A program made the position numbers and the translations under genes. DNA of 64,000 bases from Bacteroidota bacterium (GTDB lineage Bacteria > Bacteroidota > Bacteroidia > Bacteroidales > F082), in contig JAHJTC010000004.1 in NCBI GenBank assembly GCA_018830105.1, positions 248,001 through 312,000 on the forward strand, read 5' to 3'. The number at the start of each line of letters is the position of its first letter. Within the stretch, counting starts at the first letter, position 1. Positions 35,670 through 43,850 of the stretch are shown here, in pieces. Below the pieces are notes generated by a model that saw only the letters and a list, made by a program, of their open reading frames with translations, was not told the DNA's origin and did no database searches.

Positions 35670-35707
35670 AACCCATCAACCCATCAACCCATCAACCCAT
35701 CAACCCC
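35670..35707. repeat. Octamer repeat AACCCATC, four copies plus partial
   Basis: Four perfect tandem copies of AACCCATC followed by AACCCC, between the divergent aldehyde dehydrogenase and M1 peptidase genes. It lies 74 bp upstream of the dehydrogenase start and about 48 bp upstream of the peptidase -7 element. Confidence 0.85.
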
Positions 35708-35754
35708 TAAAAAACCTTTAACTGGATAGTGGCAACTTAATAAACAGATTTTCT

Positions 35755-35762
35755 TAATTTCG
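35755..35762 (+). promoter_or_regulatory. Possible -7 element for the M1 peptidase gene
   Basis: TAATTTCG, one mismatch to TAnnTTTG, 17 bases before the ATG at 35780. Confidence 0.35.
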
Positions 35763-35779
35763 AGGCCAAATAATTTCAA

Positions 35780-37678
35780 ATGAAAGCTGTAAAATTTTTT
35801 TTAGCCATCAATCTAATGGTATTGAATGTTGGTGTTATCGCACAAAAGGGTAATTACCACTTATCCAGGAATTTAATTGATGCCATCGAGCAACAAACCA
35901 GAACATTGACAGGCTTGCCGGGCCAAAATTACTGGCAAAATCATGCTTCCTATACCATGGAGGCTGAGTTTATCCCCGATGAAAATCTTGTGACAGGCCA
36001 TGCTGAGATAGCTTATTTTAATGAAAGCCCGGATACGCTCAAGTATCTGGTATTTAACCTCTATCAGGATATTTTTCGCAAAGGAAACAGCCGCGATTGG
36101 GATCTTGGAATGGACGCAGTTAATGAGGGTACTGTAATTCATGAGATACAACTACAGGGCGAACGTTATGTTGCAGCTGACAAAAAGTGGTCGGTTCAGG
36201 GAACAAAACTATTACTGCCACTCAAAACGCCGCTCAGTCCCAAAGAAAGTGTTATTGTTGAAATCAACTGGGAGGTGAGCATTTCTGCAAAACGGCCGGT
36301 GCGCATGGGGCAATATAGCGATTCATCTTTTTTTGTGGCGTATTGGTATCCACAAATAGCTGTTTATGATGACATTGACGGATGGGACAGGATTAATTAC
36401 AATGGAAGCGTTGAATTCTATAATGATTTTAACAATTATGAGGTCTCCGTTACAGTACCTGATGGCTGGATTGTTTGGGCAACAGGGATGCTTGAAAATG
36501 CCAAAAGTGTTTTCACAAAAGAGATTGCTCAAAAAATAGAAGCTGCCGGTTCATCAGAAACTATTGTTTCTATTATTTCGCAGCAAGATTACACGAATGA
36601 TGCTGTTTTCAAAAAGGCCGAAAAATATACCTATACCTTTGCTGCACAGGCAGTGCCGGATTTCAGTTTTGCTGTTGCACGCGGTTTTAACTGGGATGCC
36701 TCAGGTTTGGAGGTTCGCGCAGGCTCAAAGCAAAAAGTTTTGATATCGGCGGTTTATCCCAAAAAATCTTATTCTGGCAAAAGAGTTGCAGCCTATGCAC
36801 GTCAAAGCATTGATTATATGTCGCGTTATGAACCGGGGCTTGCCTTTCCCTATCCACAGATGACAACATTTTTGAATGGCAGGAAATCCGGAGGAATGGA
36901 AACACCTATGATGGCAAATAATGGCGATCCGGCAATTCCGGCGCAGGCTTTTGGACTCACCTTTCATGAGATTGCTCATAGCTATATGCCATTTTATATG
37001 GGCACAAATGAAAAAAAATATGCCTGGATGGATGAAGGCTGGGCTACTATTTGGCCGCAGGTAATGGTGGACAGTTTGTTTCCTGATTATGGTTATTTGG
37101 AAGGTATGGTCTATACTTATGAGCGAATTGCCGGCTTTGAAAATGATATTCCACCTATGATTCCAAACCAGATGCTGGCTGCTGACTATGGCAGCCTCAG
37201 GCTTGGATCGTACACCCGACCGGCATTTGCCTATGCATTTTTGCAGGATGCATTGGGTGCAGCAGCTTTTAAGGAGGCTTTGCATTTTTATATGGTAAAC
37301 TGGGCTGGAAAGCATCCATTGCCTACCGATTTTTTTAAAAGCTTCGAAATGGTAGCAGGCAGAGATTTATCCTGGTTTTTTCATCCGTGGTTTTACGATA
37401 ATGCCTATCCTGATTTGAGTCTGCGAAAAATTACTGCAGATAATCAAATTGTTGTTGAAAACAATGGCGGATTACCTTTGCCTGTCTGTCTTGAAGTTTT
37501 TTATGATGATGGAACGCAACAGCTTATTTGCGAATCTACCTCAATTTGGGAAGCCAATGCCGATCGCTGTTTGATTGCCTTCGACAAAAATAAAACGATC
37601 AAAGAAGTTGTGCTCGGACATGGCCAAATCCCGGATGTAAATCCAGAAAATAATCGCATTATTCTTGCCGATCAATAA
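35780..37678 (+). CDS. Secreted M1 family metallopeptidase
   Basis: A 632-aa protein with a signal peptide (MKAVKFFLAINLMVLNVGVIAQ). The gluzincin zinc site is complete: HEIAH at ~396-400 with the third ligand Glu at ~419 (DEGWA), exactly 18 residues after the second His as in M1 enzymes. GRKSGGMETPMMAN replaces the canonical GAMEN exopeptidase motif. The N-terminal ~270 residues form the M1 beta-saddle (DTLKYLVFNLYQDI, YWYPQIAVYDDIDGW). Such enzymes are aminopeptidases acting on peptides, here probably in the periplasm. No T9SS domain is present. The subtilase gene starts 46 bp later and is likely co-expressed. Confidence 0.9.
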   Translation: MKAVKFFLAINLMVLNVGVIAQKGNYHLSRNLIDAIEQQTRTLTGLPGQNYWQNHASYTMEAEFIPDENLVTGHAEIAYFNESPDTLKYLVFNLYQDIFRKGNSRDWDLGMDAVNEGTVIHEIQLQGERYVAADKKWSVQGTKLLLPLKTPLSPKESVIVEINWEVSISAKRPVRMGQYSDSSFFVAYWYPQIAVYDDIDGWDRINYNGSVEFYNDFNNYEVSVTVPDGWIVWATGMLENAKSVFTKEIAQKIEAAGSSETIVSIISQQDYTNDAVFKKAEKYTYTFAAQAVPDFSFAVARGFNWDASGLEVRAGSKQKVLISAVYPKKSYSGKRVAAYARQSIDYMSRYEPGLAFPYPQMTTFLNGRKSGGMETPMMANNGDPAIPAQAFGLTFHEIAHSYMPFYMGTNEKKYAWMDEGWATIWPQVMVDSLFPDYGYLEGMVYTYERIAGFENDIPPMIPNQMLAADYGSLRLGSYTRPAFAYAFLQDALGAAAFKEALHFYMVNWAGKHPLPTDFFKSFEMVAGRDLSWFFHPWFYDNAYPDLSLRKITADNQIVVENNGGLPLPVCLEVFYDDGTQQLICESTSIWEANADRCLIAFDKNKTIKEVVLGHGQIPDVNPENNRIILADQ

Positions 37679-37724
37679 GAAAACTTATTTTTGTGGGCAA
37701 AGATATTTACTAAATCACGCTATA

Positions 37725-39389
37725 ATGAAGTATTTTACGAGTTTTATTTTACTTAGTTTATTCAGTATCAATATTTTGATGGCTCAGGTTGCGCCTGACA
37801 AATATTGGATACAATTTACCGATAAAGCAGGAACACCTTATACATTGGATGAACCAGAAGCGTTTTTGACCGAACGTGCCATACAGCGCCGTGCAAATCA
37901 AGGGATTGAGTTTACGGAGAATGATTTACCTGTAAATCCTTCTTATGTTGAAGGTGTTGAAAATGCGGGAGCTGGCTTACTATTCACCTCTAAATGGTTG
38001 AATGGAGTAAGTATTGAAACGGCTGATTCTGATGTGTTGGATGCCATTGCGGCATTGCCTTATGTGGCCGAGACGCGAAAAATGGTCGATTATTATGCAG
38101 AGCCCATGCCAAAACAATTTTTTGAAGCGGAGAATTGGGATGAAGGTAAGCTCGATCCTGTTGCGAATTTTAAGTCACAAAATTTTTTCAACTACGGAAA
38201 TGGCTTTACTCAGATCAACCAGATCAATGGAATTCCATTGCATGAAGATGGTTATCGCGGCGAAGGCATGGTGATTGCTGTTTTAGATGGCGGTTTTGAT
38301 AAGGTTGATGTGCATCCTGCTTTTGACAGCTTGTGGATCAATAATCAGATTTTGGGTACCAAAGATTTTGCCCATCCGGGTGGAAGTGTTTTTAATGAAA
38401 GTTCGCACGGAACTTCTGTGCTAAGTACGATGGGAGCTTATAGCCCAGGTCAGCTAATTGGCACAGCACCAAGAGCTTCCTACTGGTTGCTGCGCTCGGA
38501 ATATGTTTATTCCGAAAATGTTTTAGAAGAATACAACTGGGTTTCAGCAGCCGAATTTGCCGATAGCGTTGGAGCAGATGTTATCAATTCGTCATTGGGC
38601 TATATCGATTTCGATTTACCGCAATGGGATCACACTTATGCCGATATGGATGGTGAAACAAATGTTGTGACGATTGGAGCAGATATTGCTGCCAGCAAAG
38701 GTATTTTGGTAGTAAACAGCGCTGGCAATTCCGGCTCATCGAGCAGCTTTCCTTATATTGGAGCACCTGCCGATGGCAACGAAGTATTCTCTATCGGTGC
38801 AGTTGATGGTAACGGACAGCGTGCTTCGTTCAGCTCCATCGGCCCAACTTTTGATGGTCGCATAAAACCTGATGTGATGGCCATGGGGCAAAATACAGCA
38901 TTGGCATCGGGCAGCAGCAGTTATACAACAGGGAGCGGCACTTCTTTTTCCTCGCCGGTTCTGGCAGGTATGGCGTCTTGCCTGTGGCAGGCAAATCCCT
39001 CATACACTAACCTTGAGATTAAAGATGCTATCATGCAAAGTGGAGATAATTTAATTGCCCCTAATGAATATTACGGATATGGTATTCCTGATTTTGAACA
39101 GGCAAATTCTGTGCTAACAACGCTTCAAAATGGTCAGCAGGCCGGTCCGCGTTTTGTAAAAGTTAGCCCAAATCCTTTTGCTGATCAGGTAAAAGTGGTG
39201 CTTTTGATGGATACGGTATTGCAGGCAAGGATTTTTGATCTCTCAGGCCGGGTACTCGCTCAAATGCAGGTAGATAGAAACAACATTGGAAATATTGCGC
39301 TGGCATTGAATGGTTTAGATAGTGGGTTTTATGTGTTGGTTTTGTCAACAGCATCAGACCAGCAAGCGGTTAAATTGTTGAAGAACTAA
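37725..39389 (+). CDS. Secreted subtilisin-like serine protease (S8) with T9SS domain
   Basis: A 554-aa protein starting MKYFTSFILLSLFS (37725); the start at 37665 would overlap the peptidase gene and spoil the signal peptide, which ends near ILMAQ. The catalytic triad is intact: Asp ~188 in VIAVLDGGFD, His ~228 in SSHGTSVLS and Ser ~407 in GSGTSFSSPVLAG, with the oxyanion Asn in VVNSAGNSGSSSS. An N-terminal prodomain (~22-150) precedes the protease domain. The C-terminus is a type A T9SS domain (VSPNPFADQVKV, IFDLSGRVLAQ, LDSGFYVLVL). It is probably an extracellular degradative protease working with the adjacent M1 peptidase. Confidence 0.93.
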   Translation: MKYFTSFILLSLFSINILMAQVAPDKYWIQFTDKAGTPYTLDEPEAFLTERAIQRRANQGIEFTENDLPVNPSYVEGVENAGAGLLFTSKWLNGVSIETADSDVLDAIAALPYVAETRKMVDYYAEPMPKQFFEAENWDEGKLDPVANFKSQNFFNYGNGFTQINQINGIPLHEDGYRGEGMVIAVLDGGFDKVDVHPAFDSLWINNQILGTKDFAHPGGSVFNESSHGTSVLSTMGAYSPGQLIGTAPRASYWLLRSEYVYSENVLEEYNWVSAAEFADSVGADVINSSLGYIDFDLPQWDHTYADMDGETNVVTIGADIAASKGILVVNSAGNSGSSSSFPYIGAPADGNEVFSIGAVDGNGQRASFSSIGPTFDGRIKPDVMAMGQNTALASGSSSYTTGSGTSFSSPVLAGMASCLWQANPSYTNLEIKDAIMQSGDNLIAPNEYYGYGIPDFEQANSVLTTLQNGQQAGPRFVKVSPNPFADQVKVVLLMDTVLQARIFDLSGRVLAQMQVDRNNIGNIALALNGLDSGFYVLVLSTASDQQAVKLLKN

Positions 39390-39392
39390 AAA

Positions 39393-39453
39393 ACTCCCCC
39401 GGTATTAACTTGAAAACCTCAAAGCCTTCAAACAAGTTAATTGATAGGGGAGT
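39393..39453. terminator. Long interrupted hairpin after the subtilase gene
   Basis: ACTCCCC (39393-39399) pairs with GGGGAGT (39447-39453) and TTAACTTG pairs with CAAGTTAA (39433-39440), with an internal bulge and a ~20-base loop. It starts 4 bases after the stop codon. The T-tract is weak (ATGACATTTTCTGC). No gene lies in 39454-39626. Confidence 0.45.
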
Positions 39454-39626
39454 ATGACATTTTCTGCTTTGCCTGTTTCTACAGACAGATGGCAAAATGC
39501 TAGTTTTAATCAAACTTTAAAAATCAGGACAAACTTAAGCTAAGCTTGTTTTTTGAATTATCCGTTGATGTCTGTAATTACCATCAGGTAATCAACGGAC
39601 TGGATACCAAAAAAGCTGACATACCT

Positions 39627-40280
39627 TTAGTTTACAAAACCATTTTTTAGGGCGTATCGGATCAATCCGGCAATATTATTTACTTCAAGCTTTTTCATCA
39701 GGTTTGTGCGGTGTGTATCAACAGTTCGGTGACTGATAAACAATTTTTCGCCGATTTCTTTATTGGATAAACCATCAGCGATCCATTTCAAAATTTCAAT
39801 TTCCCGCTCAGTCAGTGTTGCAATTATTTTATCAGGGCCATCACTTATATTTCCTGATGTGCTTTGGTTGATAAGATTCAGGGTCAGCTTGCTCGTAAAA
39901 TAGGTTCGGCCATTGAGTACTGTTTTAATAGCCCAAATAAGCTCTTCTTTCTCAGAATTTTTAAACAGGAATCCTTTTGCTCCGGCATCGGTCATTTTTT
40001 TTACAAGACCTTTCTCTTCGTGCATGCTTAATATTATCACTTTGGTTTCCGGAAAATTCTTGTGTATTTGTTGCATGGCTTCCAAACCATTCATAACCGG
40101 CATATCAATGTCCATCAAAACAATATCCGGCTCAGTAAAATTAAGAAGTCGAAGCAATTCCCTGCCATGCGGTGCGATGTATTTTACCTCCATTTCTCCA
40201 TCAAATTCAACCAAAGTTTTGATGCCTTCTGCTACCATCTGATGGTCATCGGCTATAAGTACTTCAATTTTTTTCATCAT
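39627..40280 (-). CDS. NarL/LuxR-type response regulator
   Basis: A 217-aa regulator starting MMKKIEVLIADDHQ (40280 or 40277); the longer start at 40409 runs into the kinase gene. The receiver domain (1-120) has the acidic pair in IADDHQ, the phosphorylated Asp in DIVLMDIDMP, Ser in ILSMHE and Lys in GFLFKN. The GerE-type helix-turn-helix (~150-212) reads LTEREIEILKWIADGLSNKEI and HRTVDTHRTNLMKKL. It is encoded 43 bp downstream of a HisKA_3 kinase on the same strand and is almost certainly its partner. Target genes are unknown, although the GTTAC boxes upstream of the kinase could be relevant. Confidence 0.95.
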   Translation of the reverse strand: MMKKIEVLIADDHQMVAEGIKTLVEFDGEMEVKYIAPHGRELLRLLNFTEPDIVLMDIDMPVMNGLEAMQQIHKNFPETKVIILSMHEEKGLVKKMTDAGAKGFLFKNSEKEELIWAIKTVLNGRTYFTSKLTLNLINQSTSGNISDGPDKIIATLTEREIEILKWIADGLSNKEIGEKLFISHRTVDTHRTNLMKKLEVNNIAGLIRYALKNGFVN

Positions 40281-40323
40281 AATTAATAAGTTGTGGCGAA
40301 TAAAAAAAAGCGATTCTAAAAAA

Positions 40324-42150
40324 TTAAACGATGGGAATTCTGATTGTCGCCAATGTCCCGCTGTCAGGGCTGGGTTCCAGATTAAACTCTCCATGAACTG
40401 TTTCAACACGACTGGTGATATTCATCAAGCCTATTCCTTTATTTTTTTGTTTTTCGAACTCGAAACCGCTCCCATTATCTTCAATAAGTAAGACAAGCAT
40501 CTTTTTAAGTCTGAAAAGCTGTACATGAACCCTATTGGCGCCGCTATGCTTTATAATATTGTTGATCAACTCCTGAGCGATGCGGTACAAGCTGACCTCC
40601 ACATTTTCTGAAAAACGTTTATCAATTCCAAAATGTTCGTATTGGTAAGTTATTGAGGAATATTTAAAAGATTTTTCAAGCATATCTTCAATGGCCGGAA
40701 TCATTCCATCTTCCTGCAAAATTCGTGGCATCATCTGATGCGAAATGGCACGTACCTCTTTGCAGGCGCCATCGATATGCTGGGTGAGTGTTTTAATTTG
40801 TTCACTTTCTTCAGGTAAATTGTATTTAAGGTTCAAACTCAGGCTTTCCATGGCCAGCCTTATGCCCGAAAGGGTTTGACCAATTCCATCGTGTAAATCC
40901 TTGGCGATACGTTTTCGTTCTGTTTCCTGCGTTTCTACAATGGTTTTCAGATTCAGTTCTTTCTGTTTGATAAGTTTTCGGCTAAATAATTCATTTTGTC
41001 TGGCCTTATTTCTTTTGAAGAGATACCAAATTATCAATGCTCCTAATACGATCAAACTCACCAGTGCGATGCGCTCAGCATAATGCTGCTTAATGGTTAT
41101 ATCTTTCAACATACGGTCTTGTTCCAGCAGGGCTATTTCCTGATCTTTCTTTTTAGCTTCATAGCGGGCTTCGGCTTCAGCTAATTGCTGTGTTCTGGTT
41201 TCGTTGTAGAGGGAATCCTTGAAGGCTTCTGCTAAGCGATTCATTTCGAGTGCCTTTTCAAATTCCCCCTGATCCTCCATCACTTTTGTTTTCCCGTGAT
41301 ATACATGGATGAGAAGCTGATTGGCTTCTAATTCACGCGCCAATTGCTCAGCTTTGTCGTAATAAAATAAAGCACTGTCCCAGGCTTTTTGCCCGATAAA
41401 TGTTCCTGCCAGATTTAAGATAGAATAAGAAGATCCTACTTTGTCATTGGTTTTCTGGTCGATTGCGAGTGTTCGCCGAAAAAAATCCTGAGCAGTTTTT
41501 CCGTCACCTTCCGTTGCGTAAATTTCGCCCAGATTGTTTAAGGCAATGGCTTGCGCATCAAGTATTTCGCTTTCAACGGCCTTTTCATATGCCAGATTGT
41601 AATAATAAATAGCCTTTTCGGAATTGTTCTTCGCTTCATAAATGGTTCCTATGTTATTGAAGGACATAATCGTACCACGATCCAAACCAATTTCGACACA
41701 GATGGCATTGGACTTCAAATAGCTTTCGAGCGCGATATCAAATTCCCCCATGGTTTTATAAATTATTCCGATATCGTTGTAGTTGGAAGCCAACGCACGC
41801 AACAGATTTAGACTGTCGTTAATTTCTTTTGATTTATAATGCGATGACAGCGCTTCTGCAAACTTTCCCTGATTTTTTAAAATTACCCCGGTGATGCTGT
41901 GCGCCCTTGATTGAAGAAAAACATTTTGATTGGCTGTTGCCAGCTCAAGGGCTTTACTGGTTAATGATAAAGCCTTCTCAGGTTCATTTCTGTAAAGTCG
42001 GGTAGAAAGATTTATCATGCTGGCAATAGTAGCGCTGTCAGCTTCATTTAGTGACAAATAAAATTTTTCGTTTTCCTCTGCTTGTGCAAAACCGCATTTT
42101 TGAAAAACCAGAATGCAGGGAAGAAGGATTAGTAAAATTTTGATTTTCAT
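40324..42150 (-). CDS. TPR-containing sensor histidine kinase, NarX/DegS type
   Basis: A 608-aa protein with a signal peptide (MKIKILLILLPCILVFQKCGFAQ). About six or seven tetratricopeptide repeats occupy ~50-320 (for example AIALNNLGEIYATEGDGKTA and SYSILNLAGTFIGQKAWDSA), followed by a coiled coil, one membrane helix (~365-385, IALVSLIVLGALIIWYLF) and a HisKA_3 domain with DLHDGIGQTLSGIRL. The HATPase domain (~515-608) shows EVSLYRIAQELINNIIKHS and GIGLMNITSRVE. The TPR sensor is periplasmic and may detect a peptide or protein. It phosphorylates the response regulator encoded just downstream. Such TPR kinases are common in Bacteroidota; the ligand is unknown. Confidence 0.93.
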   Translation of the reverse strand: MKIKILLILLPCILVFQKCGFAQAEENEKFYLSLNEADSATIASMINLSTRLYRNEPEKALSLTSKALELATANQNVFLQSRAHSITGVILKNQGKFAEALSSHYKSKEINDSLNLLRALASNYNDIGIIYKTMGEFDIALESYLKSNAICVEIGLDRGTIMSFNNIGTIYEAKNNSEKAIYYYNLAYEKAVESEILDAQAIALNNLGEIYATEGDGKTAQDFFRRTLAIDQKTNDKVGSSYSILNLAGTFIGQKAWDSALFYYDKAEQLARELEANQLLIHVYHGKTKVMEDQGEFEKALEMNRLAEAFKDSLYNETRTQQLAEAEARYEAKKKDQEIALLEQDRMLKDITIKQHYAERIALVSLIVLGALIIWYLFKRNKARQNELFSRKLIKQKELNLKTIVETQETERKRIAKDLHDGIGQTLSGIRLAMESLSLNLKYNLPEESEQIKTLTQHIDGACKEVRAISHQMMPRILQEDGMIPAIEDMLEKSFKYSSITYQYEHFGIDKRFSENVEVSLYRIAQELINNIIKHSGANRVHVQLFRLKKMLVLLIEDNGSGFEFEKQKNKGIGLMNITSRVETVHGEFNLEPSPDSGTLATIRIPIV

Positions 42151-42167
42151 GGATCAGTTGTTTGGCT

Positions 42168-42175
42168 CAAAAATA
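42168..42175 (-). promoter_or_regulatory. -7 element TATTTTTG for the TPR histidine kinase
   Basis: A minus-strand TATTTTTG, matching TAnnTTTG, 17 bases before the kinase ATG at 42150. The first GTTAC boxes lie ~70-100 bp further upstream. Confidence 0.5.
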
Positions 42176-42243
42176 AATAACCTTTTTAAATGTCAGTGAA
42201 ATTCTTGATAAAAAAATTAAAATGCAGTGATGATTTTAAAAAA

Positions 42244-42345
42244 GTTACAGATGTACTCATATGTTACAATTGTACAAACGTAAACAATTTTAATATTTAT
42301 AATACACATTATCAGAGATATACAAAAAAGAGTTACCCATGTAAC
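42244..42345. promoter_or_regulatory. GTTAC-N4-GTAAC box cluster, kinase side
   Basis: Three 13-14-bp boxes: GTTACAGATGTAC (42244-42256), GTTACAATTGTAC (42263-42275) and the perfect GTTACCCATGTAAC (42332-42345). They sit upstream of the kinase promoter in a very AT-rich stretch. A two-fold-symmetric site of this form suggests a dimeric regulator. The small frame 42190-42375 that spans them is not considered a gene. Confidence 0.55.
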
Positions 42346-42588
42346 ATCAAGTTAATTAAATCACTCAAGGTATAGCGCTGTAATTTTTTTGCAATTATTT
42401 AAAATATTGTATTTAATATCTGATATTCAGTATTATAAATTGTTTTAAATAAATAATCACTTTAATCAAAGTACATTTTACATAGATATTCTAATAATCA
42501 CTATAATGTTGTCTTAAAGTCCTATTATTGTGTATACTAATGTTATTTATCTACAGTTTACTTTAAGGATATAATTGCCTTAGGATAA

Positions 42589-42649
42589 GTTACACATGTA
42601 ATGTTACTGTAAGTTACACAAGTAAAGTATTAATTGTTATCTTTGTAAC
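42589..42649. promoter_or_regulatory. GTTAC-N4-GTAAC box cluster over the XRE promoter
   Basis: GTTACACATGTAAT (42589-42602), half-overlapping GTTACTGTAA (42603-42612), GTTACACAAGTAA (42613-42625) and GTTATCTTTGTAAC (42636-42649). The last box contains the -7 element TATCTTTG (42638-42645) and the others cover the -33 region, so a bound protein should repress the XRE gene at 42735. Bases 42346-42588 are AT-rich with no further feature. Confidence 0.6.
42638..42645 (+). promoter_or_regulatory. -7 element TATCTTTG for the XRE regulator gene
   Basis: A perfect TAnnTTTG match, 89 bases before the ATG at 42735, embedded within the last GTTAC-N4-GTAAC box. Confidence 0.55.
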
Positions 42650-42734
42650 TAAATAGTTTACAGATTTATTGATTGGATGCATGATAATCTGCGAATTCTT
42701 TACCATGTTGAAAATTTAACACAGTTGATCTATT

Positions 42735-43241
42735 ATGTTAAAAGATCGAATAGCGCATATTATGCGGGCAAAAAATTTGAGCGCAACGCAATTGGCCGAT
42801 CAACTTGAGGTGCAGCGGTCAGGAATTTCTCATTTATTATCCGGACGAAATAAGCCAAGCTTGGATTTTGTCATGAAATTAAAGGAGAACTTTCCTGAGT
42901 TTAATCTCGACTGGCTTATTCTTGGTGAAGGACCAATGACTGTTTCATCGCCTAGAAGCACTGAAAAAAGGCCGCAGCAGGCCTTATTTGAGCAGGAAAT
43001 TCAGCAAACAGCTAGCGGAACAATGATGGAAGGTGATGCTTTTTCATTAGCTGAAGAAAGTAAGGAAGCAATTACTTCAGCTAAAAATGCAACAAATGCC
43101 ACAAAAAAAGCTCCACTGAACGAACAGGGAGCTTTATTAAGTGAGTTGGATGCTGACATACAGAAAATTATTTTAGTGTATGCAGATCAATCTTTTGAGG
43201 TTTTAACACCTAGGCAATCTAAAATTGCTCAAACTGACTGA
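42735..43241 (+). CDS. XRE-family helix-turn-helix regulator
   Basis: A 168-aa protein. Residues 1-65 form an XRE/Cro-type HTH ([38 protein letters not shown]) ending in [13 protein letters not shown], a tail typical of Bacteroidota XRE regulators. The C-terminal ~100 residues are polar and low in complexity with a short hydrophobic end ([16 protein letters not shown]), possibly for dimerisation. The promoter is overlaid by GTTAC-N4-GTAAC boxes, so autoregulation is plausible (inference). The 3' end overlaps the convergent ndk gene by 23 bp. Confidence 0.88.
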   Translation: MLKDRIAHIMRAKNLSATQLADQLEVQRSGISHLLSGRNKPSLDFVMKLKENFPEFNLDWLILGEGPMTVSSPRSTEKRPQQALFEQEIQQTASGTMMEGDAFSLAEESKEAITSAKNATNATKKAPLNEQGALLSELDADIQKIILVYADQSFEVLTPRQSKIAQTD

Positions 43242-43638
43242 AGAAGTAGGCTGATTCAATACAAGCATTTTCATCACTATCTGAACCATGTACTGCGTTG
43301 TCTTCTATTGACTTACCATAAATCTTACGAATTGTATCGTCAGCAGCTTCCGCAGGATTCGTAGCACCAATATAGGCACGAAACGATTCAACAGCATTGT
43401 TTTTTTCAAGTATTGCAGCAACAATTGGTCCTGAACTCATTGATTTGACAAGGCTTCCATAAAATGGCCTTTCTTTGTGAACTTCATAAAAACGTTCAGC
43501 TTGCTCTTTGCTTAAACGAGTCATTTTTAGTGCTTTAATTCGAAAACCACCTGCTGAAATCTTTGCTAAAATTGCGGCAGCATGTCCATCTGCTACCGCA
43601 GCTGGTTTAACCATTGTAAATGTGATATTTCCACTCAT
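43219..43638 (-). CDS. ndk: Nucleoside diphosphate kinase
   Basis: A 139-aa enzyme of normal length. It shows [19 protein letters not shown] at the N-terminus, [20 protein letters not shown] in the middle and the active-site signature [12 protein letters not shown], where the His is phosphorylated. It transfers the gamma phosphate from ATP to other nucleoside diphosphates in the cytoplasm. The Ser/Ala-rich variations (KPAAVADGH for the usual KPDAVxxG) are common in Bacteroidota. nrnA is divergent from it with 212 bp between the starts. Confidence 0.96.
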   Translation of the reverse strand: MSGNITFTMVKPAAVADGHAAAILAKISAGGFRIKALKMTRLSKEQAERFYEVHKERPFYGSLVKSMSSGPIVAAILEKNNAVESFRAYIGATNPAEAADDTIRKIYGKSIEDNAVHGSDSDENACIESAYFFSQFEQF

Positions 43639-43667
43639 AATTGTTGATTTATTTTAAGAATTGACGG

Positions 43668-43675
43668 CAAAAGTA
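43668..43675 (-). promoter_or_regulatory. -7 element TACTTTTG for ndk
   Basis: A minus-strand TACTTTTG, a perfect match, 29 bases before the ndk ATG at 43638. Confidence 0.6.
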
Positions 43676-43818
43676 CTGCTTTTTGTTAATTTTGAAGTGC
43701 TGACCTAATCTTGACTAATCCAGTTTGCTAGAGCATCTATAAAATTAAACGGGAATATATGCAACCGTAGTTTTATACCTGATACAACATTCTTTAATAA
43801 TGGCTTGGGATTAATCAC

Positions 43819-43826
43819 TAGTTTTG
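43819..43826 (+). promoter_or_regulatory. -7 element TAGTTTTG for nrnA
   Basis: TAGTTTTG, a perfect TAnnTTTG match, 24 bases before the ATG at 43851. It makes the longer nrnA start at 43824 unlikely. Confidence 0.55.
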
Positions 43827-43850
43827 TATTTTAAAGTGAAAATTATTTCC

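Noticed and set aside
42190-42375. 61-aa open frame in the AT-rich gap
   Set aside because: It covers three regulatory boxes, has poor coding character and no promoter or recognisable protein.
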